Notes under the pieces: generated by a model
What the model saw: only the letters and a program-made list of their open reading frames with translations
The model's database searches: none
Told to the model about the DNA's origin: nothing
Translations under genes and position numbers: made by a program
NCBI RefSeq assembly: GCF_014764365.1
Contig: NZ_CP061718.1
Location: forward strand, 3,116,501 to 3,180,500
Length of the DNA: 64,000 nt
From: Roseococcus microcysteis
GTDB lineage: Bacteria > Pseudomonadota > Alphaproteobacteria > Acetobacterales > Acetobacteraceae
Reading direction: 5' to 3'
Shown here: positions 35,434 to 42,956 of the stretch, piece after piece
Position numbering within the stretch: position 1 is the stretch's first letter
Layout of the letters: the number at the start of each line of letters is the position of its first letter

Positions 35434-36784
35434 CCAGCGCGACGCCGGCGCCGCGCGGGTCGGTCAGCGTGGTGCAGGCGCCTTGCAGCCCCGGCAGATA
35501 GCGCGCGCAGGCGCCGAGCTGCACGCGCCCGGGCTCCGGCACCGCGGCGAGCGTGGCGTCGGGCGCCGCGCCTTGCAGCATGATGGCGTGCGTGGGCGCG
35601 GCGACCGCCAGCGGCGCCGCGCCCTGGCCCGACCCCGCCGCCGCCATGCGGAAGGCGCGGATATTGGGCGACCAGCCGAGCGAGGCCGAAAGCAGCGGCG
35701 CGCGGCCCGGCTGCGGCGCGGCCGCCAGCAGGAAGCCCATGCCAGGCATGGTGCGGCCCGTGCCGAAGAGGTTGTTCATGGTGAAGGCGCAGCTGACCGC
35801 ATTGCCGTTGCGGTCATAGACCATCAGCCCCGCGCTGGCCGGCAGCAGGGCCGGCTGCGGCGCGGGGGATTGCCCGGCGGCCAGCGCGCGGAAGGCCTGG
35901 GCCGCCGCCGCCTGGCCGCCATCGGCCTCGGCCGGCAGGAAGGCGATGCGGTCGCCGCCGCGGCCTTCCACCACCACGGGGTCCACCACGCGGGGCAAAG
36001 CGGGGCGGAGTTCCGCCACCGTGAAGGCGCCGCCGCCGGCCGCGCCGGAGAGTTCCTCCAGCCGCCGCGCCATCGCGCCCTGGTGCAGGTCGCCCACCCC
36101 GGCCGTGCGCAGCTGCGCGAGCGTGGCCGACAGCGCCGGGTTGCGGAAGCTGCCGCCCACCGGGATCACGTCGCCCGCCGGCGTGCCATAGACGGCGCGC
36201 GCCTCGGCATCGGCGAAGAGCGGGCCGCGCACCGCCGTCAGATCCTGGTGCAGGGCGCGCGACATGGGCGTGCCGAAACGGGCCAGCTGCTCGGCGGGGG
36301 AGATCAGCTCCTCGAAGGGCCGGCCGCCGCTGATGCGCGTGTGCAGGGCGAAGAGGCCGCGCGCCAGCATGGGCACCGCCGCCGGGCGGTCGCCGCCCGC
36401 CCCGGTGCGGGCGCCGGGCAGGAAGAGCAGGGCCTCGGTCGTGTTGCGCCGCGCGTCGAAGACGAGGCACGCCCCGCCGCCGCCCAGCCCCACGCGCGAG
36501 GGCAGGGTGTGCGCCATGGCGAAGCCCGCCGCCACCGCCGCATCCGCCGCGTTGCCGCCGGCCGAGAGCACGTTGCGCGCCACCGCGGCCGCCTGGGGTT
36601 CCTCGGCCGCGACCCCGCCCAGGAAGCCCTGGACGAAGCCGGGCGTGCCGGCGGGAATGCTGGGCTGCGCGCCCACCAGGTTGCGGGCGGTGCCGCAGCC
36701 CGCCAGCGCCAGCAGGGCGGCGCCCAGGACCAGGGGGCGAAGCGCCCGCGGGGCGGAGTGCGGAAAGGTGGCCGTGCTGGTCAT
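35417..36784 (-). CDS. Gamma-glutamyltransferase-like lipoprotein, probably altered catalytic site
   Basis: 455 residues, about 100 fewer than usual GGT. A lipoprotein signal with lipobox LALAGC gives a membrane-anchored periplasmic protein. GGT landmarks remain: AAVARNVLSAGGNAADAAVA, GLGGGGACLVFDARR, and a small-subunit-like part with YDRNGNAVSCAFTMNNLFGTGR and DPRGAGVALG near the end. At the autoprocessing site, where GGT has Thr-Thr-His before this segment, the sequence is PASAGLMV, so the nucleophile Thr is missing (Ser or Ala in its place), and the oxyanion PGG segment is AGSGQG. It may be inactive or use another chemistry. Confidence 0.78.
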   Translation of the reverse strand: MTSTATFPHSAPRALRPLVLGAALLALAGCGTARNLVGAQPSIPAGTPGFVQGFLGGVAAEEPQAAAVARNVLSAGGNAADAAVAAGFAMAHTLPSRVGLGGGGACLVFDARRNTTEALLFLPGARTGAGGDRPAAVPMLARGLFALHTRISGGRPFEELISPAEQLARFGTPMSRALHQDLTAVRGPLFADAEARAVYGTPAGDVIPVGGSFRNPALSATLAQLRTAGVGDLHQGAMARRLEELSGAAGGGAFTVAELRPALPRVVDPVVVEGRGGDRIAFLPAEADGGQAAAAQAFRALAAGQSPAPQPALLPASAGLMVYDRNGNAVSCAFTMNNLFGTGRTMPGMGFLLAAAPQPGRAPLLSASLGWSPNIRAFRMAAAGSGQGAAPLAVAAPTHAIMLQGAAPDATLAAVPEPGRVQLGACARYLPGLQGACTTLTDPRGAGVALGATDR

Positions 36785-36885
36785 GCTGGCGTCGTGCGTC
36801 CCCTGCGTCGGCGGCGCCCGGAAGGGGCCGCGCCTGCGGTATTCATGATGCTGCGGGCTTAGACGCCTTCCGGCCCAGCGGCAAC

Positions 36886-36952
36886 CGCGCCCCTCCTTGG
36901 CCCCCTTTGGGGCGCGCCCCTCCCTGGCCCCCCTTGGCTCGGGGCGCGCCCC
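36886..36952. repeat. GC-rich tandem repeat with two copies of a 12-bp palindrome
   Basis: A 25-bp unit beginning CGCGCCCCTCC at 36886 recurs at 36913 (27-bp period) with two differences. GGGGCGCGCCCC, a perfect palindrome, occurs at 36909-36920 and 36941-36952. It lies between the divergent GGT-like and DsbA-like genes, in a region that must hold their promoters. Possible roles include strand slippage only; no function is claimed. Confidence 0.6.
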
Positions 36953-36987
36953 GGGGGAACATGCGCCCGCACCAAGGAGCCTGCCCC

Positions 36988-37716
36988 ATGAACCGACGCC
37001 GCCTGATCGCGCTGGCCGGCGCCGCGCTGCTGCCCGGCACCGCCCTGGCCCAGGGCCTGAGCGAGGCGCAGCGGGCCGAGGTGCTGGACATCCTCCGCCG
37101 CGCCCTGCGCGAGGACCCCAGTATTCTCCGCGACGCCTTCGAAAGCCTGGAGCGCGCGGAGGAGGAAGCCCGCGCCACGTCCCGCGCCCAGGCCATCGCG
37201 CAGAACGCCCAGGCGCTGTTCCAGGACCCCGCCGCGCCCATCAAGGGCAACCCGCAGGGCCGCGTCGTGCTGGCCGAGTTCTTCGACGTGCGCTGTGGCT
37301 TCTGCAAGCAGCTGCACCCCGTCATGGACCAGCTGGTCCGGCGCGAGGGCGATGTGCGGGTGGTGCTGGTGGATTTGCCCATCCTGGGCCCGGCCTCGGT
37401 GCTGGGCGCCCGCGCGCTGCTGGCCGCGCAGCGTCAGGGCCGCTACGTGCCCCTCTATGACGCGCTGCTGCGCCTGCGCGAGGAGATCACCGAACCCGTG
37501 ATCCGCCGCGAGGCCGAGCGCGCGGGCCTCGACTGGGCCCGGCTGCGGCGCGAGATGGACGAGGCCACGACCACCCAGCGCATCGAGCGGAACCTCGGCC
37601 TCGCCCGCGCGCTGGACATCCAGGGCACGCCCGCCATCCTGGGCGGCACCACCCTGCTGCCGGGCGCGGTGGACCTGGCCACCCTGCAACGCCTGACCGC
37701 GCAGCTGCGCGGCTGA
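36988..37716 (+). CDS. DsbA-family thiol-disulfide oxidoreductase
   Basis: 242 residues from ATG 36988, with AAGGAG nine bases upstream. Twin-arginine-like signal MNRRRLIALAGAALLPGTALAQG, an N-terminal helical extension (SEAQRAEVLDILRRALREDPS) and a DsbA-like thioredoxin domain with active site DVRCGFCKQLHP (CGFC) and cis-Pro in IQGTPAILGG. The extension with DILRRAL is typical of the Com1/ScsC-like group of periplasmic isomerases or oxidases. No DsbB partner is adjacent. Confidence 0.9.
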   Translation: MNRRRLIALAGAALLPGTALAQGLSEAQRAEVLDILRRALREDPSILRDAFESLERAEEEARATSRAQAIAQNAQALFQDPAAPIKGNPQGRVVLAEFFDVRCGFCKQLHPVMDQLVRREGDVRVVLVDLPILGPASVLGARALLAAQRQGRYVPLYDALLRLREEITEPVIRREAERAGLDWARLRREMDEATTTQRIERNLGLARALDIQGTPAILGGTTLLPGAVDLATLQRLTAQLRG

Positions 37717-37785
37717 CCCACCCCCGGTAGACTGACTTCCTTGCTTGGGTAATCTGCGCCCCATGGGTCTGGACCTTCCCCCGCG

Positions 37786-38775
37786 ATGAGCCCGCCGCAG
37801 CCCACGCCGCTGGCCGCGCTGCTGGACGAGGCCGGCGCGCCGCCGCGCAGCCTGGTGCTGCGCGCGCCCGATATCGGGCCCTGGCGGGCCGGCAACGGCA
37901 TTCCCGGCGTCTGGAGCTTCGCGGCCGAGGCGCCTGGCCCGCATGTCTGCGTGATGGCGCTGACCCATGGCAACGAGATCGCGGGCGCCATCGTGCTGGA
38001 CCGGCTGCTGCGCGCCGCAACACGGCCGGCGGCGGGGCGGCTGACGCTGGTCTTCGCCAATCTCGACGCCTTCTCCCGCTTCGACCCCGATGATCCCACC
38101 GCCTCGCGCTTCCTGGAGGAGGACATGAACCGCCTCTGGGACATCGAGGTGCTGGAAGGCCCCCGCCGCAGCGCGGAGCTGCGCCGCGCCCGCGCCCTGC
38201 GCCCGGTGCTGGACACGGCCGATGTGGTGCTGGACTTGCATTCCATGCTCTGGCCGGCGGACCCGCTTTTCCTCGTCAGCGGGCGGTCGCCGGCGGTGGA
38301 ATTGGCCACCCGCATTGGCGTGCCACCCCTGGTGGTGAGCGACATGGGCCATGTGGCGGGCAGCCGCGTCATTGACTACGGCCCCTTCGGCCAGGCGGGC
38401 AGCGGGCGGCGCGGCCTGTTGCTGGAGGGCGGCTGGCATTGGGAGAAGGCCACGGTGGCGCGTATGGAGCGCGTGACGCGCCGCCTGCTGCACGAGACGG
38501 GCGTGCTGCCCGGCGCGCCCCTGTCTGCTGACGCGCCACCCTCCCGCCAGGCGCAGGTGACGCACACCGTCACCGCCCGCACGGCGGACTTCACCTTCAC
38601 CCGCCCCTGGCGCGGCGGCGAGGTGGTGCCCCGCGCCGGCACCCTGATCGCGACCGATGGCGGGGCGGAAGTCCGCACCCCCTATGCGGATTGCCTTCTG
38701 GTCCTGCCCTCGCTGCTGCCGCAGCCGGGGCAGACGGCGGTGCGGCTGGCGCGGCTCGTTCCGCCCCCCGGTTGA
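37786..38775 (+). CDS. Succinylglutamate desuccinylase / aspartoacylase family protein
   Basis: 329 residues, M14-like zinc deacylase fold. Zinc ligands are visible as H and E in MALTHGNEIAGA and a further His in VLDLHSML; EEDMNRLWD matches the Arg/Asn substrate segment; and LLLEGGWHW supplies the catalytic Glu. A C-terminal beta-rich domain follows. Family members remove acyl groups from amino acids such as N-acetylaspartate or succinylglutamate; the exact substrate is open. Its last codons contain the first copy of the short repeat at 38765. Confidence 0.85.
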   Translation: MSPPQPTPLAALLDEAGAPPRSLVLRAPDIGPWRAGNGIPGVWSFAAEAPGPHVCVMALTHGNEIAGAIVLDRLLRAATRPAAGRLTLVFANLDAFSRFDPDDPTASRFLEEDMNRLWDIEVLEGPRRSAELRRARALRPVLDTADVVLDLHSMLWPADPLFLVSGRSPAVELATRIGVPPLVVSDMGHVAGSRVIDYGPFGQAGSGRRGLLLEGGWHWEKATVARMERVTRRLLHETGVLPGAPLSADAPPSRQAQVTHTVTARTADFTFTRPWRGGEVVPRAGTLIATDGGAEVRTPYADCLLVLPSLLPQPGQTAVRLARLVPPPG

Positions 38776-38792
38776 CGCGCCCCCGGTTGACG
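38765..38792. repeat. Short direct repeat of 13 bp
   Basis: CCCCCGGTTGACG occurs at 38765-38777 and again at 38780-38792. The first copy contains the stop codon of the aspartoacylase-like gene; the second provides a TTGACG that could serve as a -35 hexamer for the fumarylacetoacetase-family gene starting at 38842. No matching -10 element is convincing. Confidence 0.55.
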
Positions 38793-38841
38793 GTCTGCCG
38801 ATCAGGCGGCGGAATGCGGGCAGATCAGTGAGGAAACCCCC

Positions 38842-39693
38842 ATGAAGCTGCTGCGCCACGGCCCCAAGGGCCAGGAAAAGCCCGGGATGCTCGACGCCCA
38901 GGGCGTGATCCGCGACCTCTCTTCCGTGCTGAACGACATCAATGGCGACACGCTGGCGCCGGGCGTGCTGGCCAAGCTCGCCGCCATCAACCCGGCCGAA
39001 CTGCCCGCGGTGCCGGCCGGCACGCGGCTCGGGCCGCCGGTCACGGGCATGACGAACCTGATCTGCATCGGGCTGAACTACGCCGACCACGCGGCCGAGA
39101 CGGGGGCGGAGCCGCCCAAGGAGCCGATCGTCTTCCTGAAGTCGCTCGGCGCGCTGAACGGGCCTTTCGACGACATCATCATCCCGCCGCACAGCCGCAA
39201 GACCGATTGGGAATGCGAGCTCTGCGTCATCATCGGCACCACGGCGCGCTATGTCAGCGAGGCGGATGCGATGAACCATGTGGCCGGCTACGCCGTCGGC
39301 AACGATGTCAGCGAGCGCGAATGGCAGGCCGAGCGCGGCCCGACCTGGGACAAGGGCAAGGGCTTCGAGACCTTCGGCCCGCTTGGCCCTTATCTGGTCA
39401 CCAAGGACGAGGTGCCGGACCCTCAGGCGCTGCGCATGTGGACCGATGTGGACGGCAAGCGCGAGCAGGATGGCAGCACCGCCACCATGATCTTCAACGT
39501 GCGGCAGCTGGTCAGCTATGTCAGCCAGTGCATCACCCTCCATCCGGGCGACGTGATCTTCACCGGCACGCCGCCGGGCGTGGGCCTCGGCAAGAAGCCG
39601 ACGCCCTGGTTCCTCAAGGCCGGGCAGGAGCTGCGCGTGGGCATCGAGGGGCTGGGCGAGCAGCGCAGCCGCACCGTCGCGTATGCCGGCTGA
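38842..39693 (+). CDS. Fumarylacetoacetate hydrolase family protein
   Basis: 283 residues. A short N-terminal domain is followed by the FAH core with ICIGLNYADHAAETG, metal ligands in DWECELCVIIG (two acidic residues), NDVSEREWQ, and VIFTGTPPGVGLG near the C-terminus. The family hydrolyses or decarboxylates beta-diketo acids in aromatic and sugar-acid breakdown; characterised relatives of this length include oxaloacetate decarboxylase and acylpyruvase. GTGAGGAAAC just before the ATG gives a ribosome site. It opens a three-gene operon with YdhR-like and SDR genes. Confidence 0.92.
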   Translation: MKLLRHGPKGQEKPGMLDAQGVIRDLSSVLNDINGDTLAPGVLAKLAAINPAELPAVPAGTRLGPPVTGMTNLICIGLNYADHAAETGAEPPKEPIVFLKSLGALNGPFDDIIIPPHSRKTDWECELCVIIGTTARYVSEADAMNHVAGYAVGNDVSEREWQAERGPTWDKGKGFETFGPLGPYLVTKDEVPDPQALRMWTDVDGKREQDGSTATMIFNVRQLVSYVSQCITLHPGDVIFTGTPPGVGLGKKPTPWFLKAGQELRVGIEGLGEQRSRTVAYAG

Positions 39694-40006
39694 CACGCCG
39701 ACGGTCATCCTGCAGATGGACTTCGCCTCGCCCCCGCCCTGGGGCGAGGCGCGGCGCGAGGCCCTGCGGGCGCTCGCCCATTCCATCGCGGCGGACACGC
39801 CCGGCCTCGCCTGGAAGATCTGGACCGAGGATGAGGCGGCGGGCCGCGCCGGCGGCCTCTACGCCTTCACGAGCCGCGAGGCCGCGCGCGCCTACCAGGA
39901 AATGCACACGGCGCGCGTGACGGCGCGCGGGGCCACCGACATCCAGGCCCGCATCTGGGACATCAACATGGAACTTTCGGCCATCACCCGGGGAATCCCG
40001 GCATGA
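39683..40006 (+). CDS. YdhR-family putative monooxygenase
   Basis: 107 residues, dimeric alpha/beta-barrel (ferredoxin-like) fold of the YdhR family. LQMDFASPPPWGEARREAL, GLAWKIWTEDEAAGRAGGLY and MHTARVTARGATDIQARIWD match the family closely. Related folds act as cofactor-free monooxygenases, but YdhR itself has no proven reaction. The ATG lies inside the end of the FAH gene (11-base overlap), and its stop overlaps the SDR start by four bases, so the three genes are translationally coupled. Confidence 0.88.
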   Translation: MPADTPTVILQMDFASPPPWGEARREALRALAHSIAADTPGLAWKIWTEDEAAGRAGGLYAFTSREAARAYQEMHTARVTARGATDIQARIWDINMELSAITRGIPA

Positions 40007-40746
40007 GGCGGGTGCTGGTCACGGGTGCCTCCTCCGGCATCGGTGCCGCCGTGGCGCGCGCGCTGGCGGCCCCCGGCACCGCGCTGCTGCTGCACGCCCG
40101 TCACAACAGGGAGGGGCTGGAGGCCGTGGCCGCCCAGGTGCGCGAGAAGGGGGGCGAGGCGCATCTGCTGCTGGCGGACCTCGCCGAGCCCGACGCCCCC
40201 GCGCGGCTGGTCGAGGACACGGCGCGCTTGCTGGGCGGGCTGGACGTGCTGGTCTCCAACGCCGGCTTCGCGGACCGCACCCCCGTGGCCAAGCTGACCG
40301 ATGAGGGCTTCGCCCGGAGCCTGGACGCCGTGCTCTGGGCCTTCCTGCGCCTGGCCCGCGCCGCGCAGCCGCATCTGGCGGCGGGCGAGGCGCCGCGGCT
40401 CATCGCCATCTCCTCCTTCGTCGCGCACATGTTCCGCAATGACGCGGCGACCTTCCCGGCCACCGCGGCCGCCAAGGGCGGCGTGGAGGCGCTGGTCCGG
40501 GCACTGGCCATCGAATGGGCGCCGCGCGTCACGGTGAACGCCATCGCTCCCGGCTACACCCGCAAGGACCCCGGCGCCCATGCGGCCATGACGCCCGAGC
40601 AGTGGCAGGCGACCATCGCGCGCATCCCCATGGCGCGGCTGGGCACGCCCGAGGACGTGGCCCATGCGGTGGCCTGGCTGGCGAGTCCGGGGGCCGGCTA
40701 TGTCACGGGGCAACTCGTGCATGTGAATGGTGGGATCGCGCTTTAA
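40003..40746 (+). CDS. Short-chain dehydrogenase/reductase
   Basis: 247-residue classical SDR. NAD(P) motif VTGASSGIGAAVARAL at residues 5-20, followed by HARHNREG, whose Arg favours NADPH, and SNAGFAD. The active-site Ser is in IAISSFVAH, but the usual YxxxK is absent: the equivalent reads FPATAAAKGGVEAL, keeping the Lys but with Thr/Ala in place of Tyr. The end VTGQLVHVNGGIAL is typical. The missing catalytic Tyr is odd and may reflect an altered reaction. It ends the FAH/YdhR/SDR operon, with a terminator about 170 bases later. Confidence 0.88.
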   Translation: MRRVLVTGASSGIGAAVARALAAPGTALLLHARHNREGLEAVAAQVREKGGEAHLLLADLAEPDAPARLVEDTARLLGGLDVLVSNAGFADRTPVAKLTDEGFARSLDAVLWAFLRLARAAQPHLAAGEAPRLIAISSFVAHMFRNDAATFPATAAAKGGVEALVRALAIEWAPRVTVNAIAPGYTRKDPGAHAAMTPEQWQATIARIPMARLGTPEDVAHAVAWLASPGAGYVTGQLVHVNGGIAL

Positions 40747-40917
40747 AACCAAGCGCCCCACTCTCCATTGCGGCAATTTAAGCCCTTTACCATCCCCCAG
40801 ATGGCGCAAGACAAGCAATAATCACCCTGTCGTTCCGCAGTTCGAAAGAATTGCCGGCAATGACAACGGCGGAGGCTATTTCCCGGCAAGCCGAAGCCAT
40901 ACTGGCCTTTGTGCCAC

Positions 40918-40956
40918 GGGCCGGCCGAATTCATTTCGGTCGGCCCGCTTCTTTTT
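40918..40956 (+). terminator. Rho-independent terminator
   Basis: The stem GGGCCGGCCGAA (40918-40929) pairs with TTCGGTCGGCCC (40935-40946) with one mismatch over a five-base loop, followed by GCTTCTTTTT. It reads on the plus strand, downstream of the SDR gene by about 170 bases, with an AT-richer stretch between. It may end the FAH operon mRNA or a small RNA encoded in the gap. There is no T tract on the minus side. Confidence 0.75.
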
Positions 40957-40972
40957 GCGGTGCAAGAAAAGC

Positions 40973-41530
40973 CTAACCGCCCATCTGCCGGATTTCCAAC
41001 CGCCGCACCCGTTCCAGCATCTCGGCCCGCAGCGTCTCCAGCAGGTCATTGACATAGCCCACCGACAGCGCGGGCGAGAGCGCGGGGGCCGCCGGCAATT
41101 CGCCCGAAAGCCGTGCCTCGATGGCGGCCAGCCGCGCCTCCATCTCCCGCCGCAGCGCCGCCACGTCCTGGCGGAGCGCCATCACCTCCTCCAGCGTGGC
41201 GGGGTCATGGGTGGTGGCGGGGGCGGCGGCGTCGCGCCGGGCCAGCTCCTGGCGGAACCATTCGGTGCGCAGCCGCATCTGGGTGGCCAGCGCCTCATGC
41301 GGCGGCACGGCAACCAGGCTGGGGTCGAGCCTGGTGCCGCGCCGGCGCCCTTCCTCGCTGGCCATCATGGTCGCCAGCGCCTCGGCCCGGTGCTCGGGCC
41401 GGTTGGTGATGAATTCCAGGTAGTGGGCGAAGCCCTGCTCGTCCGGCCAGCGGCCGAGGATGCCGAGGTAGAGGTTCACCACCACATCCTCGTCGGAGCC
41501 ATGCAGCAGGTCGGCGGCGCGGATGGTCAT
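40973..41530 (-). CDS. DUF4214 domain protein with coiled coil
   Basis: 185 residues. The first 70 match DUF4214: VVNLYLGILGRWPDEQGFAHYLEFI, the family's LY..ILGR.PD..G pattern. Residues 95-150 have heptad-like charged sequence (VMALRQDVAALRREMEARLAAIEARL), a likely coiled coil. No signal peptide or membrane segment. DUF4214 domains often accompany glycosyltransferases and surface proteins. Its start overlaps the stop of the glycosyltransferase upstream by four bases, so the two act together. Confidence 0.8.
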   Translation of the reverse strand: MTIRAADLLHGSDEDVVVNLYLGILGRWPDEQGFAHYLEFITNRPEHRAEALATMMASEEGRRRGTRLDPSLVAVPPHEALATQMRLRTEWFRQELARRDAAAPATTHDPATLEEVMALRQDVAALRREMEARLAAIEARLSGELPAAPALSPALSVGYVNDLLETLRAEMLERVRRLEIRQMGG

Positions 41531-42873
41531 GCGGGGGGCTCCGGCCAGGCCACGCCCAGCCGCGCATGCAGCGCGGCCAGCCGCGCCGTGTGGCGCTCAG
41601 GGGTGAAGAGGGCGGCGCGGGCGGGGCCCTCGGCCTCCAGCCGCCGCCGCAGATCGTCATCGGTGTCGAGCGCGATCATCGCCTCGGTCAGGGCGCGCAG
41701 GTCCACGGGGTTCACCTTCAGCGCGGCATCGCCCACCACCTCCGGCATGCAGGAGGCGTTGGAGGTCAGCACCGCCGTTCCCGCCTGCATGGCCTCGATG
41801 GCGGGCAGGCCGAAGCCCTCATACAGGGTGGGGAAGCACAGGCTGCGCGCGTGGCGCAGCAGCACCTCCACATCGGTGCGCGGCAGGTAGCCCAGGTGGC
41901 GGATGCGCCCGTCGCGGGAGCGGGTGCCGCCCGCCTCCGTCAGCAGGCGCAGTTCGGGCTCGGCGTTGCCGCTTTTGCCGCCCACGATGATCATGGGCCG
42001 CGTGATGCCGGACGCCATGTAGGCGTCCAGCGCGCGGGCCAGGTTCTTGCGCGGGTCCACCGCCGAGAGGCAGAGGTGGTAGCCCCGGTCCTCCAGCCCG
42101 AAGACCGAGGCCAGCCGCTCCCGCGACATGCGCGGGTCGAGGCCGTGGGCGGGCGGGTAGACGGGCTGGTAGATGTTGCTGATCCGCTCCTCCGGGATGC
42201 CCAGCAGCGAGATCAGGTCCCGCCGCGAATGCTCGGAGACGGTGAGGATGTGGTCCGCCGTCGCGGCCACGGCGCGGGCGGTCCGCACCCAGGCGCCCTT
42301 GTGGTCCAGCGTGGCCCAGGGCAGGCGCAGCGGGATGGCGTCATGGATGGTGTAGATGTTGCGCGCGCCCTGCAGGCGCACGCCGTGCATGTGCGTCCAG
42401 TGCATCAGCGCCGGCGGCGGCGCGCCCTGCACCGAGACGCGCAGCAGGCGGCTTCGCACCCGCATGTTCACCACCGCGCGGCCGAAGATGTCATGCGCGT
42501 TCCACAGCGCGTCGCAGGGCGGGACATTGGCGGTGGAGAAGGTCTGGTGCAGCCCGGTCGAGGTCAGCCCGCGCTCCACCGCCCCCGCGACGGGCACGGG
42601 GATGGCCCGCTGCGGACCCCAGATGCCCGCCAGGCGGCGCGCCAGGCGGTAGTCCAGCTGGGTGCGGCTGTCGAAGAAGGCGATCTCACGGGCCATGGGC
42701 GGGCCGCCCGCCCCGATGGGCCTGCCATAGAGCAGCCCCAGTCCGAGCCCGGTTTCGCCCAAAGTGGCGGCCAAACCCCGTGAATAGGTCGCGATGCCCG
42801 TGCCACCCACGAGCGAGAGGCCGAAGCCATCCATCCAGACGCGGGGCGAACCCCGGGGCGCGTCGTTCGGCAT
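41527..42873 (-). CDS. GT4-type glycosyltransferase
   Basis: 448 residues, GT-B fold. The N-terminal part has GGTGIATYSRGLAATL; the C-terminal nucleotide-sugar domain has SAVDPRKNLARALDAY, FPTLYEGFGLPAIEAMQAGTAVLTSN (the E-x7-E motif) and PEVVGDAALKVNPVD. Its likely role is to add a hexose from GDP- or UDP-sugar to a lipid-linked glycan at the inner-membrane face. It is transcribed divergently from manC and coupled to the DUF4214 gene. Donor and acceptor cannot be told. Confidence 0.9.
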   Translation of the reverse strand: MPNDAPRGSPRVWMDGFGLSLVGGTGIATYSRGLAATLGETGLGLGLLYGRPIGAGGPPMAREIAFFDSRTQLDYRLARRLAGIWGPQRAIPVPVAGAVERGLTSTGLHQTFSTANVPPCDALWNAHDIFGRAVVNMRVRSRLLRVSVQGAPPPALMHWTHMHGVRLQGARNIYTIHDAIPLRLPWATLDHKGAWVRTARAVAATADHILTVSEHSRRDLISLLGIPEERISNIYQPVYPPAHGLDPRMSRERLASVFGLEDRGYHLCLSAVDPRKNLARALDAYMASGITRPMIIVGGKSGNAEPELRLLTEAGGTRSRDGRIRHLGYLPRTDVEVLLRHARSLCFPTLYEGFGLPAIEAMQAGTAVLTSNASCMPEVVGDAALKVNPVDLRALTEAMIALDTDDDLRRRLEAEGPARAALFTPERHTARLAALHARLGVAWPEPPA

Positions 42874-42956
42874 GGGCGCAACTTGCCTCCGTCCCCCGAT
42901 CGGGACAAGGTCAGCCCCGCCGCCGCCGCGCCCAGACCACAGGAAGTCACATTCGC

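Noticed and set aside
36859-39798. Open frame of about 979 codons on the minus strand opposite the DsbA-like, aspartoacylase-like and FAH genes
   Set aside because: Three recognisable plus-strand genes with ribosome sites occupy the region; the long frame is a composition artefact.
40743-40934. 63-codon open frame on the minus strand in the SDR/DUF4214 gap
   Set aside because: It crosses the terminator hairpin, has no ribosome site and shows no recognisable protein features.
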